Shown: piece by piece, positions 25,966 to 34,151 of the stretch
How positions within the stretch are numbered: the first letter of the stretch is position 1
How the letters are laid out: the number at the start of each line of letters is the position of its first letter
Assembly: GCF_024701375.2 (NCBI RefSeq)
Contig: NZ_CP113910.1
Coordinates: 1,364,001-1,428,000 of the forward strand
Source of the DNA: Streptomyces sp. KMM 9044
Lineage (GTDB): Bacteria > Actinomycetota > Actinomycetes > Streptomycetales > Streptomycetaceae
DNA length: 64,000 nt
Direction of reading: 5' to 3'
Program-made: the position numbers and the translations under genes
Notes under the pieces: model-generated
Database searches by the model: none
The model's input: the letters and a program-made list of their open reading frames with translations, nothing else
Told to the model about the DNA's origin: nothing

Positions 25966-27183
25966 GTGCCTCGTACCGTCAGGGACGTCGTCTTCGTCGA
26001 CGGCGTCCGCACCCCGTTCGGCAAGGCGGGCCCGAAGGGCATCTACCACGAGACCCGTGCCGACGACCTCGTCGTGAAGGCGATCCGGGAGCTGCTGCGC
26101 CGCAACCCCGGACTCGATCCGAAGAAGATCGACGAGGTCGCGGTCGCCGCGACCACGCAGATCGGTGACCAGGGACTGACCATCGGCCGCACCGCCGGCA
26201 TCCTGGCGGGCCTGCCGACCTCGGTCCCGGGCTACTCCATCGACCGCATGTGCGCGGGCGCCCTGACCGCCGTGACCACGGTGGCCGGCTCCGTCGCCTT
26301 CGGCGCGTACGACGTCGCCATCGCGGGCGGCGTCGAGCACATGGGCCGCCACCCGATGGGCGAGGGCGTCGACCCGAACCCGCGGTTCGTCTCCGAGAAG
26401 CTGGTCGACGAGTCGGCCCTGTTCATGGGCATGACCGCGGAGAACCTGCACGACCGTTACCCGACGATCACCAAGCAGCGCGCCGACGAGTACGCGGTCC
26501 GCTCACAGGAGAAGGCCGCCAAGGCGTACGCCAACGGCAGGATCCAGGCCGACCTGGTACCGGTGTCGGTGCGCCGCACCAACGCTGAGGCGGGCGAGAC
26601 GGGCTGGGGCCTGGTCACCACCGACGAGCCGATGCGTCCCGGCACCACCCTGGAGAACCTGGCCGGTCTCAAGACGCCGTTCCGCGTCCACGGCAGGGTC
26701 ACCGCCGGTAACGCGGCCGGTCTGAACGACGGCGCCACCGCCTCGGTCATCGCCTCCGAGGACTTCGCCCGCGAGAACGGGCTGCCGGTCAAGATGCGCC
26801 TGGTCTCCTACTCCTTCGCAGGTGTGGAGCCCGAGGTCATGGGCTACGGCCCGATCCCGGCGACGGAGAAGGCCCTCGCCCGGGCGGGGCTGTCCATCTC
26901 CGACATCGGCCTGTTCGAGATCAACGAGGCCTTCGCCGTCCAGGTGCTGGCCTTCCTGGAGCACTACGGCATCGCCGACGACGACGCGCGCGTCAACCAG
27001 TACGGCGGCGCCATCGCCTTCGGTCACCCGCTGGCCTCCTCCGGCGTCCGCCTGATGACGCAGCTGGCCCGCCAGTTCGAGGAGCAGCCGCACGTCCGCT
27101 ACGGCCTGACCACCATGTGCGTCGGCTTCGGCATGGGCGCGACGGTCATCTGGGAGAACCCGCACTTCGAGGGGGACAAGTGA
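25966..27183 (+). CDS. fadA: Acetyl-CoA acyltransferase (3-ketoacyl-CoA thiolase) FadA
   Basis: 405 residues from GTG 25966 behind GGAGGAG (25952-25958). The thiolase catalytic set is present: nucleophile Cys96 in DRMCAGALTAV, His354 in AFGHPLASSG, and Cys385 in TTMCVGFGMGA. The loop VAGGVEHMGRHPMG is typical of degradative thiolases. It cleaves 3-ketoacyl-CoA with CoA to acetyl-CoA and a shortened acyl-CoA. Its stop overlaps the fadB start in a GTGA overlap, so the two subunits of the trifunctional complex are made together. Likely repressed through the palindrome at 25907-25922 when fatty acids are absent (inferred). Confidence 0.96.
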   Translation: MPRTVRDVVFVDGVRTPFGKAGPKGIYHETRADDLVVKAIRELLRRNPGLDPKKIDEVAVAATTQIGDQGLTIGRTAGILAGLPTSVPGYSIDRMCAGALTAVTTVAGSVAFGAYDVAIAGGVEHMGRHPMGEGVDPNPRFVSEKLVDESALFMGMTAENLHDRYPTITKQRADEYAVRSQEKAAKAYANGRIQADLVPVSVRRTNAEAGETGWGLVTTDEPMRPGTTLENLAGLKTPFRVHGRVTAGNAAGLNDGATASVIASEDFARENGLPVKMRLVSYSFAGVEPEVMGYGPIPATEKALARAGLSISDIGLFEINEAFAVQVLAFLEHYGIADDDARVNQYGGAIAFGHPLASSGVRLMTQLARQFEEQPHVRYGLTTMCVGFGMGATVIWENPHFEGDK

Positions 27184-29318
27184 GCACCACCGCCGAACTG
27201 CTGAAGGGCGCGTCCGCGCTCTTCCCGGACGAGGTCGTCACGACGGCCCACGTACGCCACTTCGAGCTGCCCCTGGGCGCCGGGCGCTTCGCCCTGATCA
27301 CGCTGGACAACGGGCTGGACCACACCAAGCCGACCACCTTCGGCCCGCAGTCGCTGGCGAACCTGGACGCCGCCGTCGACCAGGTCGAGAAGGAGGCCGC
27401 GGACGGCACGATCGTCGGTGTCGGCATCACCGGCAAGCCGTTCATCTTCGCCGTCGGCGCCGACCTCAAGGGCGTCGAGCAGCTGAGGGAGTGGGACCAC
27501 GCCCACGCCATCGGCAAGGGGGGCCACGACGTCTTCAAGCGGCTGTCCACGCTCGCCGTGCCCACCTTCGCGTACTACAACGGCGCGGCGATGGGCGGCG
27601 GCGTCGAGGTCGGCCTGCACTGCGCCTACCGCACGGTGTCCTCGGCCATCCCGGCGTTCTCCCTGCCCGAGGTCTTCCTCGGCCTGGTCCCCGGCTGGGG
27701 CGGCTGCGCCCTGCTGCCGAACCTGATCGGCGCCGAGAAGGCCGTCTCGGTGATCATCGAGAACAGCCTCAACCAGAACAGGCAGCTCAAGGGCGAGCAG
27801 GTCTACGAACTCGGCATCGCGGACGCGATCTTCGAGGGCGCGGACTTCCTGGAGCAGTCGCTGATCTGGACGGCGGCCGTCCTCAAGGGCGAGATCGTCG
27901 TCGAGCGCCCGGTGATCGACCGCGGCGAGGCCTGGGACCAGGCCGTCGTCAAGGGCCGGTTCATCGCCGACTCCAAGGTGCACGGCGCCGCCCCGGCCGC
28001 CTACCGGGCGCTGGACATCATCGCCGCCGCCAAGGACGGTGACCTCCAGCAGGGCTACGACGCCGAGGACAAGGCGCTCGCCGACCTGATCATGGGCGGT
28101 GAACTGCGCTCCGGTCTCTACGCGTTCAACCTGGTGCAGAAGCGCGCCAAGCGTCCTGCCGGTGCCCCGGACAAGAACCTGGCCCGTCCGGTCACCAAGG
28201 TCGGTGTCGTCGGCGCCGGTCTGATGGCCTCGCAGCTCGCGCTGCTGTTCCTGCGCCGCCTCGAGGTGCCGGTCGTCCTGACCGACATCGACCAGGAGCG
28301 CATCGACAGGGGTGTGGGCTACGTCCACGCCGAGATCGACAGGCTGCTCGGCAAGGGCCGCGTCAACCAGGACAAGGCCAACCGCCTCAAGGCGCTGGTC
28401 ACCGGTGTGCTGGACAAGGCCGAGGGCTTCGCGGACGCCGACTTCGTCATCGAAGCGGTCTTCGAGGAGATGCGTGTCAAGCAGCAGGTGTTCGCCGAGG
28501 TCGAGGCGGTCGCCCCGGCGCACGCGATCCTCGCCACCAACACCTCCTCGCTGTCGGTGTCCCAGATGGCGTCGAAGCTGAAGAACCCCGAGCGGGTCGT
28601 CGGCTTCCACTTCTTCAACCCGGTCGCGGTCCTGCCGCTGCTCGAGATCGTCCGCGGCGAGCAGACCGACGACGCCTCGCTGGCGACGGCGTTCGGCGTG
28701 GCCCGGAAGCTGAAGAAGACGGCGGTGCTGGTCAAGGACGCCCCGGCGTTCGTCGTGAACCGCATCCTGACCCGCTTCATGGGCGAGGTCCAGAACGTCA
28801 TCGACGAGGGCACCCCGGTCGAGACCGCCGAGAGGGCCGTCGAGCCGCTCGGTCTGCCGATGTCCCCGCTGGTGCTCCTCGAACTGGTCGGCCCGGCGAT
28901 CGGGCTGCACGTCTCCGAGACGCTCAACCGGTCCTTCCCGGACCGCTTCACCGTCTCGCCGAACCTCAAGGCGGTCGTCGAGGCCGGCAAGCGCGGCTTC
29001 TACGTCCACTCCGCCGGCAATCCCGCCGGGCCGGAGCTGGACCCCGAGGTCGCCGCGCTGCTCAAGCAGGGCGACACCGTCCTCACCGAGGAGCAGGTGC
29101 GGACCCGGGTGCTCGACGCGGTGGCGCAGGAGATCGGGCTGATGCTCGACGAGGGCATCGTCGCCGAGGCCCAGGACATCGACCTGTGCCTGATCACCGG
29201 CGCCGGCTGGCCCTTCCACCTGGGCGGCATCACGCCGTACCTGGACCGGGAGGGCGTCTCCGAGCGCGTCACCGGCAAGCGGTTCCTGGCCCCGGGCGTG
29301 GCGAGCGTCCCCGCCTGA
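27180..29318 (+). CDS. fadB: Fatty-acid oxidation multifunctional protein FadB (enoyl-CoA hydratase / 3-hydroxyacyl-CoA dehydrogenase)
   Basis: 712 residues from GTG 27180, overlapping the fadA stop by 4 bases. Residues 1-200 form the crotonase domain, with the oxyanion-hole segments FIFAVGADLKG and YYNGAAMGGGVEVGL and the catalytic region SLPEVFLGLVPGWGG. The dehydrogenase part begins near residue 342 with the NAD fold VVGAGLMASQLALLF. It contains ATNTSSLSVSQMASKL and the catalytic VVGFHFFNPVAVLPLLEIV, then the C-terminal domain VKDAPAFVVNRIL. It hydrates enoyl-CoA and oxidises the product for FadA. GAGLMAS is slightly off the usual GxGxMG, with Ala for Gly; function is probably kept. Confidence 0.95.
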   Translation: MSTTAELLKGASALFPDEVVTTAHVRHFELPLGAGRFALITLDNGLDHTKPTTFGPQSLANLDAAVDQVEKEAADGTIVGVGITGKPFIFAVGADLKGVEQLREWDHAHAIGKGGHDVFKRLSTLAVPTFAYYNGAAMGGGVEVGLHCAYRTVSSAIPAFSLPEVFLGLVPGWGGCALLPNLIGAEKAVSVIIENSLNQNRQLKGEQVYELGIADAIFEGADFLEQSLIWTAAVLKGEIVVERPVIDRGEAWDQAVVKGRFIADSKVHGAAPAAYRALDIIAAAKDGDLQQGYDAEDKALADLIMGGELRSGLYAFNLVQKRAKRPAGAPDKNLARPVTKVGVVGAGLMASQLALLFLRRLEVPVVLTDIDQERIDRGVGYVHAEIDRLLGKGRVNQDKANRLKALVTGVLDKAEGFADADFVIEAVFEEMRVKQQVFAEVEAVAPAHAILATNTSSLSVSQMASKLKNPERVVGFHFFNPVAVLPLLEIVRGEQTDDASLATAFGVARKLKKTAVLVKDAPAFVVNRILTRFMGEVQNVIDEGTPVETAERAVEPLGLPMSPLVLLELVGPAIGLHVSETLNRSFPDRFTVSPNLKAVVEAGKRGFYVHSAGNPAGPELDPEVAALLKQGDTVLTEEQVRTRVLDAVAQEIGLMLDEGIVAEAQDIDLCLITGAGWPFHLGGITPYLDREGVSERVTGKRFLAPGVASVPA

Positions 29319-29338
29319 TCCGTCCCGGAGCACGGCAG

Positions 29339-29375
29339 GGGCGGTCCGTACGGAGTCGATCCGTGCGGGCCGCCC
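29339..29375. terminator. Terminator hairpin after fadB
   Basis: Arms 29339-29354 and 29360-29375 pair at 14 of 16 positions around the loop GTCGA, followed by TCTTCGTCT. It starts 21 bp after the fadB stop. Confidence 0.65.
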
Positions 29376-29390
29376 TCTTCGTCTCATACC

Positions 29391-29490
29391 GGACCCCGCC
29401 GGGCCCCACCGGACCGCGCCGGGCCGCGCCGGGCCCCACCGGACCGCGCCGGGCCCCACCGGGCCGCGCCGGGCCGCGCCGGACCGCGCC
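29391..29490. repeat. Decanucleotide array 1 (ten degenerate 10-bp units)
   Basis: Ten contiguous 10-bp units of consensus GGRCCSCRCC (variants GGGCCCCACC, GGACCGCGCC, GGGCCGCGCC, GGACCCCGCC) directly after the fadB terminator. The period is 10, not a multiple of 3, and no gene covers it. Confidence 0.85.
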
Positions 29491-29580
29491 GGGCCCACCA
29501 AACCCCGCTTAACCGCGCCGGACCCCAGCGGGCCGTGGCCTTCGCGCGAGGTGGAGACAGGCAGAGAGGAACCCCGCGAG

Positions 29581-29660
29581 CGGGCACCTGCGGGCACCTG
29601 CGGGCACCTGCGGGCACCTGCGGGCACCTGCGGGCACCTGCGGGCACCTGCGGGCACCTG
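29581..29660. repeat. Decanucleotide array 2 (eight perfect CGGGCACCTG units)
   Basis: Eight identical 10-bp units without interruption, ending 30 bp upstream of the start codon at 29691. Because the units are identical the array is probably young and likely varies in copy number between strains. It would lie in the 5' leader or core promoter of the NYN gene. Confidence 0.92.
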
Positions 29661-29690
29661 CGGAACAGCATTGCGTGGGAGCCTGGCCGC

Positions 29691-30071
29691 ATGGAGAACA
29701 GCGCCGCCCTGCTCGTGATCGTCGACTCCGCGAACGTCGTCGGGTCGGTGCCCGACGGGTGGTGGCGGGACCGCCGGGGTGCCGCGGAGCGGCTGCGGGA
29801 CCGGCTGGCCGAGCGAGGGCTCCCGGGCCGTACGGACCCTGCGGAGCCGGTGGAGATCGTCCTGGTGGTGGAGGGGGCCGCGCGGGGCGTGGAGTCGGTG
29901 CCGGGGGTGCGGGTGGAGTCGGCACCGGGCAGCGGCGACGACCACATGGTCGGCCTGGTGGCCGGTGCGGGTGAGCGGCCGGTCCTGGTCGTCACCGCCG
30001 ACCGCGAGCTGCGGCGCCGGGTGACGGCCCTCGGCGCGACGGTGGCCGGCCCGCGGACGGCCCGCCCCTGA
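29691..30071 (+). CDS. Small NYN/PIN-like domain protein
   Basis: 126 residues from ATG 29691. The frame extends upstream through the repeat array, but the repeat would be translated as nonsense. The fold reads as a compact NYN-type nuclease: LLVIVDSANVVGS (first Asp and Asn), a helix RRGAAERLRDRLAER, EIVLVVEGAARG, SGDDHMVGLVAG (acidic pair), and PVLVVTADRELRRRVTALGATV. Actinobacterial relatives are usually annotated as NTP pyrophosphohydrolase or hypothetical; the acidic residues fit a metal-dependent RNase better. There is no toxin/antitoxin partner beside it. The perfect 10-bp repeat array just upstream is its most unusual trait. Confidence 0.75.
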   Translation: MENSAALLVIVDSANVVGSVPDGWWRDRRGAAERLRDRLAERGLPGRTDPAEPVEIVLVVEGAARGVESVPGVRVESAPGSGDDHMVGLVAGAGERPVLVVTADRELRRRVTALGATVAGPRTARP

Positions 30072-30121
30072 GGGCCTGTCCGGTGGATCATGCCGGAGAC
30101 ACGGGATCCGGCGTGCTCTCC

Positions 30122-30146
30122 ACCCCCGAGCGCTTCGAGCGGGGGT
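30122..30146. repeat. Short hairpin repeat (second dispersed-palindrome type)
   Basis: ACCCCC (30122-30127) and GGGGGT (30141-30146) flank GAGCGCTTCGAGC. The element has the same C-run, TTCGA-type centre and G-run plan as the one at 9112-9148. It lies in the 233-bp spacer between the NYN gene and the permease and disrupts nothing. Confidence 0.5.
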
Positions 30147-30239
30147 ACCCCCAGCCGCGTTGTCGTCGGTTGCCGGCTCCGGGAAGGACCTCCCCTCTCC
30201 CCCGCCCTGATCCGCCGGCCGGGCCCCGCCCGGCGAAAA

Positions 30240-30289
30240 CCCCCGGCCCCGTGCTCCGCGCCGAGGGGCGGTCCGCGCGGGGCCGGGGG
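30240..30289. terminator. Terminator between NYN gene and amino-acid permease
   Basis: Perfect 12-bp stem (30240-30251 with 30278-30289) and a 26-nt loop, 16 bp beyond the permease stop on the minus strand. It can serve both convergent genes. Confidence 0.6.
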
Positions 30290-30304
30290 CAGAAGCCAGG
30301 AGCT

Positions 30305-31828
30305 CTACCGGGGCGCCCGGCCCGACGGTTCTGCGGGCTCGGCGGGGCCGGCCCCCTCACCGCGTCCCAGGCGGCTGTGGCTGCGGCTGTAGAGGAAGTA
30401 GACGACGACGCCGAGCGCCATCCAGACGCCGAACCGCACCCAGGTCTCGGCGGGCAGGTTCAGCATCAGCCACAGCGAGGCGGCGACCGACAGGATCGGC
30501 AGGAACGGCACCCACGGGGTGCGGAAGGCCCGCGGCAGGTCGGGGCGGGTCCGGCGCAGGATGATCACGCTGAGCGCGACGATGACGAAGGCGAACAGCG
30601 TGCCGATGTTGACGAGTTCGGCGAGTTCCGTCAGTGGGGTGAATCCCGCGAGAACCGCGATGACGACGCCGAGCAGGATGGTCGGCCGGTGCGGGGTCCT
30701 GAACCGGGGGTGGACGCGGGAGAAGAAGCGGGGCAGCAGTCCGTCCCGGCTCATCGCGAAGAACACCCGGGTCTGGCCGAGCAGCAGGATCATGCAGACC
30801 GTGGTCAGGCCGACGGCGGCACCGAAGCTGATGAAGCCCGCGTACCAGGGATGCCCGGTGGCCTTGAACGCGTCCGCGAGCGGGGCGTCCACGGAGAGCT
30901 CGCTGTAGTGCTGCATGCCGGTGACGACGATCGACACGGCCACGTACAGCACGGTGCAGATGAACAGCGAGCCGAGGATGCCGCGGGGCATGTCCCGCTG
31001 CGGGTTCCTGGTCTCCTCGGCGGCCGTGGCGACGATGTCGAAGCCGATGAAGGCGAAGAAGACCACCGAGGCGGCGGTGAAGATGCCCAGCACGCCGAAG
31101 TTGGACGGCGCCCATCCGAAGATCAGCTGGATGAGCGGTGAGCTGAGACCGCCACCGGCCTCGACGGGCTGTGCCTCGGGGATGAACGGGTCGTAGTTGT
31201 CGGCGGTGATGAAGAAGACACCGGCGACGATGACGACGAGGACGACGATCACCTTGATGGCGACGACGATCGAGGTGACCCGGGCTGACAGCTTCATGCC
31301 GAGGACGAGGACGCCGGTGAGGACCAGCACCAGGGCGGCGGCGAGGATGTCGAAGCCGAAGCCCTCGGCGCCGTCCCGGACACCGAGCGAGGCGGGCAGC
31401 TGCCAGCCCGCGTTGTCCAGCAGCGAGTGGATGTACCCGGACCAGCCGACGGCCACCACCGCCGTGCCGAGCGCGAACTCCAGGACCAGGTCCCAGCCGA
31501 TGATCCACGCGGGCAGTTCGCCCAGGGACGCGTACGAGAAGGTGTAGGCGGAGCCCGCCACGGGGACGGTGGAGGCGAACTCGGCGTAGCAGAGCGCGGC
31601 GAGCGCGCAGACGACTCCGGCCACCGCGAAGGCCAGGGCCACCGACGGCCCGGCGTTGTTCTTGGCGACCGTACCGGTGAGGACGAAGATGCCGGTACCG
31701 ATGATGACACCGACGCCGAAGACGGTCAGATCCAGCGCGGACAAGGACTTCTTGAGCGCGTGCTCCGGTTCCTCGGTGTCACGGATGGACTGCTCGACCT
31801 TCTTCGTCCGGAAGAGGGTGTTGCTCAC
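30305..31828 (-). CDS. APC-superfamily amino-acid permease
   Basis: 507 residues from GTG at 31826-31828 after GGGAGGCAGCC. Twelve or more membrane segments are visible. The family start KKSLSALDLTVFGVGVIIGTGIFVLTG holds the unwound TM1 substrate-binding GxG. CYAEFASTVPVAGSAYTFSY lies in TM3, and FIGFDIVATAAEETRNPQRD is a strong mark of the cationic-amino-acid/polyamine branch. The C-terminus is a short Arg/Pro tail. It should import amino acids with protons; specificity cannot be read. It is 153 bp upstream of dxs's 3' end on the same strand, with no obvious partner genes. Confidence 0.92.
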   Translation of the reverse strand: MSNTLFRTKKVEQSIRDTEEPEHALKKSLSALDLTVFGVGVIIGTGIFVLTGTVAKNNAGPSVALAFAVAGVVCALAALCYAEFASTVPVAGSAYTFSYASLGELPAWIIGWDLVLEFALGTAVVAVGWSGYIHSLLDNAGWQLPASLGVRDGAEGFGFDILAAALVLVLTGVLVLGMKLSARVTSIVVAIKVIVVLVVIVAGVFFITADNYDPFIPEAQPVEAGGGLSSPLIQLIFGWAPSNFGVLGIFTAASVVFFAFIGFDIVATAAEETRNPQRDMPRGILGSLFICTVLYVAVSIVVTGMQHYSELSVDAPLADAFKATGHPWYAGFISFGAAVGLTTVCMILLLGQTRVFFAMSRDGLLPRFFSRVHPRFRTPHRPTILLGVVIAVLAGFTPLTELAELVNIGTLFAFVIVALSVIILRRTRPDLPRAFRTPWVPFLPILSVAASLWLMLNLPAETWVRFGVWMALGVVVYFLYSRSHSRLGRGEGAGPAEPAEPSGRAPR

Positions 31829-31981
31829 GGCTGCCTCCCACGCTGCGTCGTCCCCGGCATGATCGAGAGGGGACCTGAAACGTGTGCCCCGGCACCAGCG
31901 TGTCCACGCGAACGGGCCGCCCGTACCACTCTTCGCAGTGGCGCGTACGACCCGTTCAGGCGTATCGGCGAAGGGAGCGGG

Positions 31982-33904
31982 TCAGTCGCGGGCCGGTTCG
32001 ACCGAGTCGGCGGCGGAGCGCGCGTATCCGCCGTCCAGCTTCGAGACCAGGCCGGTGACCTGGCGGGCGATGTCCGGGGCGGTCAGGCCGATCTCCGCCA
32101 TGACCTCGGCGCGCGAGGCGTGGTCGAGGAAGCGCGGCGGGATGCCGAAGTCGCGCAGCGGCAGGTCGACGCCGGCGTCGCGCAGGGCTTGCGCGATCGT
32201 CGAGCCGACCCCGCCGACGCGGGAGTTGTCCTCGACGGTGACGACGACGCGGTGCTTCTCGGCGAGCGGGGCCATGGCCTCGTCGACGGGCTTGACCCAG
32301 CGCGGGTCGACGACGGTGGTGGAGATGCCCTGCCGGTCGAGCAGGCCGGCGATCTCCAGGCACATCGGGGCGAGGGCACCCACGGAGACCAGCAGCACGT
32401 CCGGGGCGTCGGTGCCGGGCTCGCGCAGGACGTCCATGCCGCCGACGCGGCCCACGGCCGGTACGGCGGGTCCGACGGCGCCCTTGGAGAAGCGGACCAC
32501 GGTCGGCGCGTCGGTGACCCGCACGGCCTCGCGGAGCTGGGCGCGGACCTGGTCGGCGTCGCGCGGGGCGGCCAGCCGCAGCCCGGGGACGACCTGGAGG
32601 ATCGACATGTCCCACATGCCGTTGTGGGAGGCGCCGTCGGTGCCGGTGATGCCGGCCCGGTCCAGGACGAAGGTGACGCCGCACTTGTGCAGGGCCACGT
32701 CCATCAGCACCTGGTCGAAGGCGCGGTTGAGGAAGGTGGCGTACACGGCGAACACGGGGTGGACCCCGCCGTGGGCCAGGCCCGCGGCGGAGGCGGCTCC
32801 GTGCTGCTCGGCGATACCGACGTCGTAGACCCGGTCCGGGAACCGTTTGGCGAACCTGTCGAGACCGACGGGCTGGAGCATGGCCGCGGTGATGGCGACG
32901 ACATCCTCGCGCTCCTCGCCGAGCTTGACCATCTCCTCGCCGAAGACGGACGTCCAGTCGGCGCCGGAGGAGGCGATCGGCAGGCCCGTGTCGGGGTGGA
33001 TCTTGCCGACGGCGTGGAAGCGGTCCGCCTCGTCCGCGAGGGCGGGCTGGTAGCCGCGGCCCTTCTCGGTGAGGCAGTGCACGATCACCGGGCCGCCGAA
33101 GCCCTTGGCACGGGTGAGGGCGGACTCCAGCGCCCCGATGTCGTGGCCGTCGATGGGGCCGACGTACTTCAGGCCCAGGTCCTCGAACATGCCCTGTGGG
33201 GCGATGAAGTCCTTGAGGCCCTTCTTGGCGCCGTGCAGGGTGTCGTAGAGGGGCCGGCCCACGACCGGGGTGCGCTCCAGGACCTCCTTGGTGCGGGCCA
33301 GGAAGCGCTCGTAGCCGTCAGTGGTGCGCAGGGTCGCGAGATGGTTGGCGAGGCCGCCGATGGTGGGCGCGTAGGAGCGCTCGTTGTCGTTGACGACGAT
33401 GACCAGCGGGCGGTCCCTGGCGTCGGCGATGTTGTTCAGCGCCTCCCAGGCCATGCCACCGGTGAGCGCGCCGTCACCGATGACGGCGACGACGTGGTCG
33501 CCGGCCTTCCGCAGCTGGTTGGCCTTGGCCAGGCCGTCGGCCCAGCCGAGGACGGTGGAGGCGTGGCTGTTCTCGATGACGTCGTGCTCGGACTCGGCCT
33601 GCGAGGGGTAGCCGGAGAGGCCGCCCTTCATCTTCAGCTTGGAGAAGTCCTGCCGGCCGGTCAGCAGTTTGTGCACGTAGGACTGGTGTCCGGTGTCCCA
33701 GAGCACTTTGTCCCGGGGGGACTCGAAGACGCGGTGCAGGGCGAGGGTGAGCTCCACCACGCCCAGGTTGGGGCCGAGGTGGCCACCGGTCTTGGAGACC
33801 GCGTCGACGAGGAAGGTCCGGATCTCCTCGGCCAGCTGGTCCAGCTCCTCCGGGGTGAGCCGGTCCAGATCGCGCGGTCCCCTGATGCGGGTCAGCAGCG
33901 GCAC
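31982..33904 (-). CDS. dxs: 1-deoxy-D-xylulose-5-phosphate synthase
   Basis: 640 residues from GTG at 33902-33904 behind AAGGAGG. The thiamine-diphosphate enzyme motifs are in order: [31 protein letters not shown] (catalytic His), [18 protein letters not shown] (Mg/ThDP GDG...N motif), [19 protein letters not shown], and [16 protein letters not shown] in the pyrimidine domain. The C-terminal transketolase part ends with [16 protein letters not shown]. It makes DXP from pyruvate and glyceraldehyde-3-phosphate, the first step of the MEP isoprenoid pathway. It is monocistronic, with a strong terminator 166 bp upstream insulating it from the xyl genes. No sign of damage. Confidence 0.97.
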   Translation of the reverse strand: MPLLTRIRGPRDLDRLTPEELDQLAEEIRTFLVDAVSKTGGHLGPNLGVVELTLALHRVFESPRDKVLWDTGHQSYVHKLLTGRQDFSKLKMKGGLSGYPSQAESEHDVIENSHASTVLGWADGLAKANQLRKAGDHVVAVIGDGALTGGMAWEALNNIADARDRPLVIVVNDNERSYAPTIGGLANHLATLRTTDGYERFLARTKEVLERTPVVGRPLYDTLHGAKKGLKDFIAPQGMFEDLGLKYVGPIDGHDIGALESALTRAKGFGGPVIVHCLTEKGRGYQPALADEADRFHAVGKIHPDTGLPIASSGADWTSVFGEEMVKLGEEREDVVAITAAMLQPVGLDRFAKRFPDRVYDVGIAEQHGAASAAGLAHGGVHPVFAVYATFLNRAFDQVLMDVALHKCGVTFVLDRAGITGTDGASHNGMWDMSILQVVPGLRLAAPRDADQVRAQLREAVRVTDAPTVVRFSKGAVGPAVPAVGRVGGMDVLREPGTDAPDVLLVSVGALAPMCLEIAGLLDRQGISTTVVDPRWVKPVDEAMAPLAEKHRVVVTVEDNSRVGGVGSTIAQALRDAGVDLPLRDFGIPPRFLDHASRAEVMAEIGLTAPDIARQVTGLVSKLDGGYARSAADSVEPARD

Positions 33905-34069
33905 CCGTGCCTCCTTGCAGTAGAGCTGATCGAGCTGTTGCCGGGCTCGTCGAGTCTAATGTTCCGGTCCGGTGCCCTGCGTCCGGGCGGTGCTTCATAC
34001 GTCACGTCCTCGGCCCTACCCATGACCGGACCGCGCTACAACACGTGACGCGACACGTGACGCGACATG

Positions 34070-34104
34070 CCTGTGCCCGGTACCGCACGGGTACCGGGCA
34101 CAGG
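34070..34104. terminator. Terminator of the xylFGH-like operon
   Basis: Perfect 15-bp stem (34070-34084 with 34090-34104) around GCACG, 48 bp beyond the permease stop. It is followed on the minus strand by two copies of the 12-bp sequence ACACGTGACGCG (34041-34064, as written on the plus strand), which lie in the region upstream of dxs. Confidence 0.85.
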
Positions 34105-34151
34105 ATGTGCTCCGCGGACGGTGCCGCCGCGGGAGCGGCAGGCGGGCGCGG

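Noticed and set aside
29581..29660. CRISPR array
   Set aside because: The repeats are 10 bp and contiguous without spacers, and there are no cas genes.
27099..29945. Very long minus-strand open frame (about 950 codons) antisense to fadB
   Set aside because: It is the usual high-GC shadow: fadB on the plus strand has complete domains, and the antisense protein is a low-complexity Arg/Asp/Gly/Val mix with no family motif.
31427..34048. Long plus-strand frame opposite dxs
   Set aside because: dxs on the minus strand has all thiamine-enzyme motifs; the opposite frame is a repetitive Gly/Asp/Val shadow.
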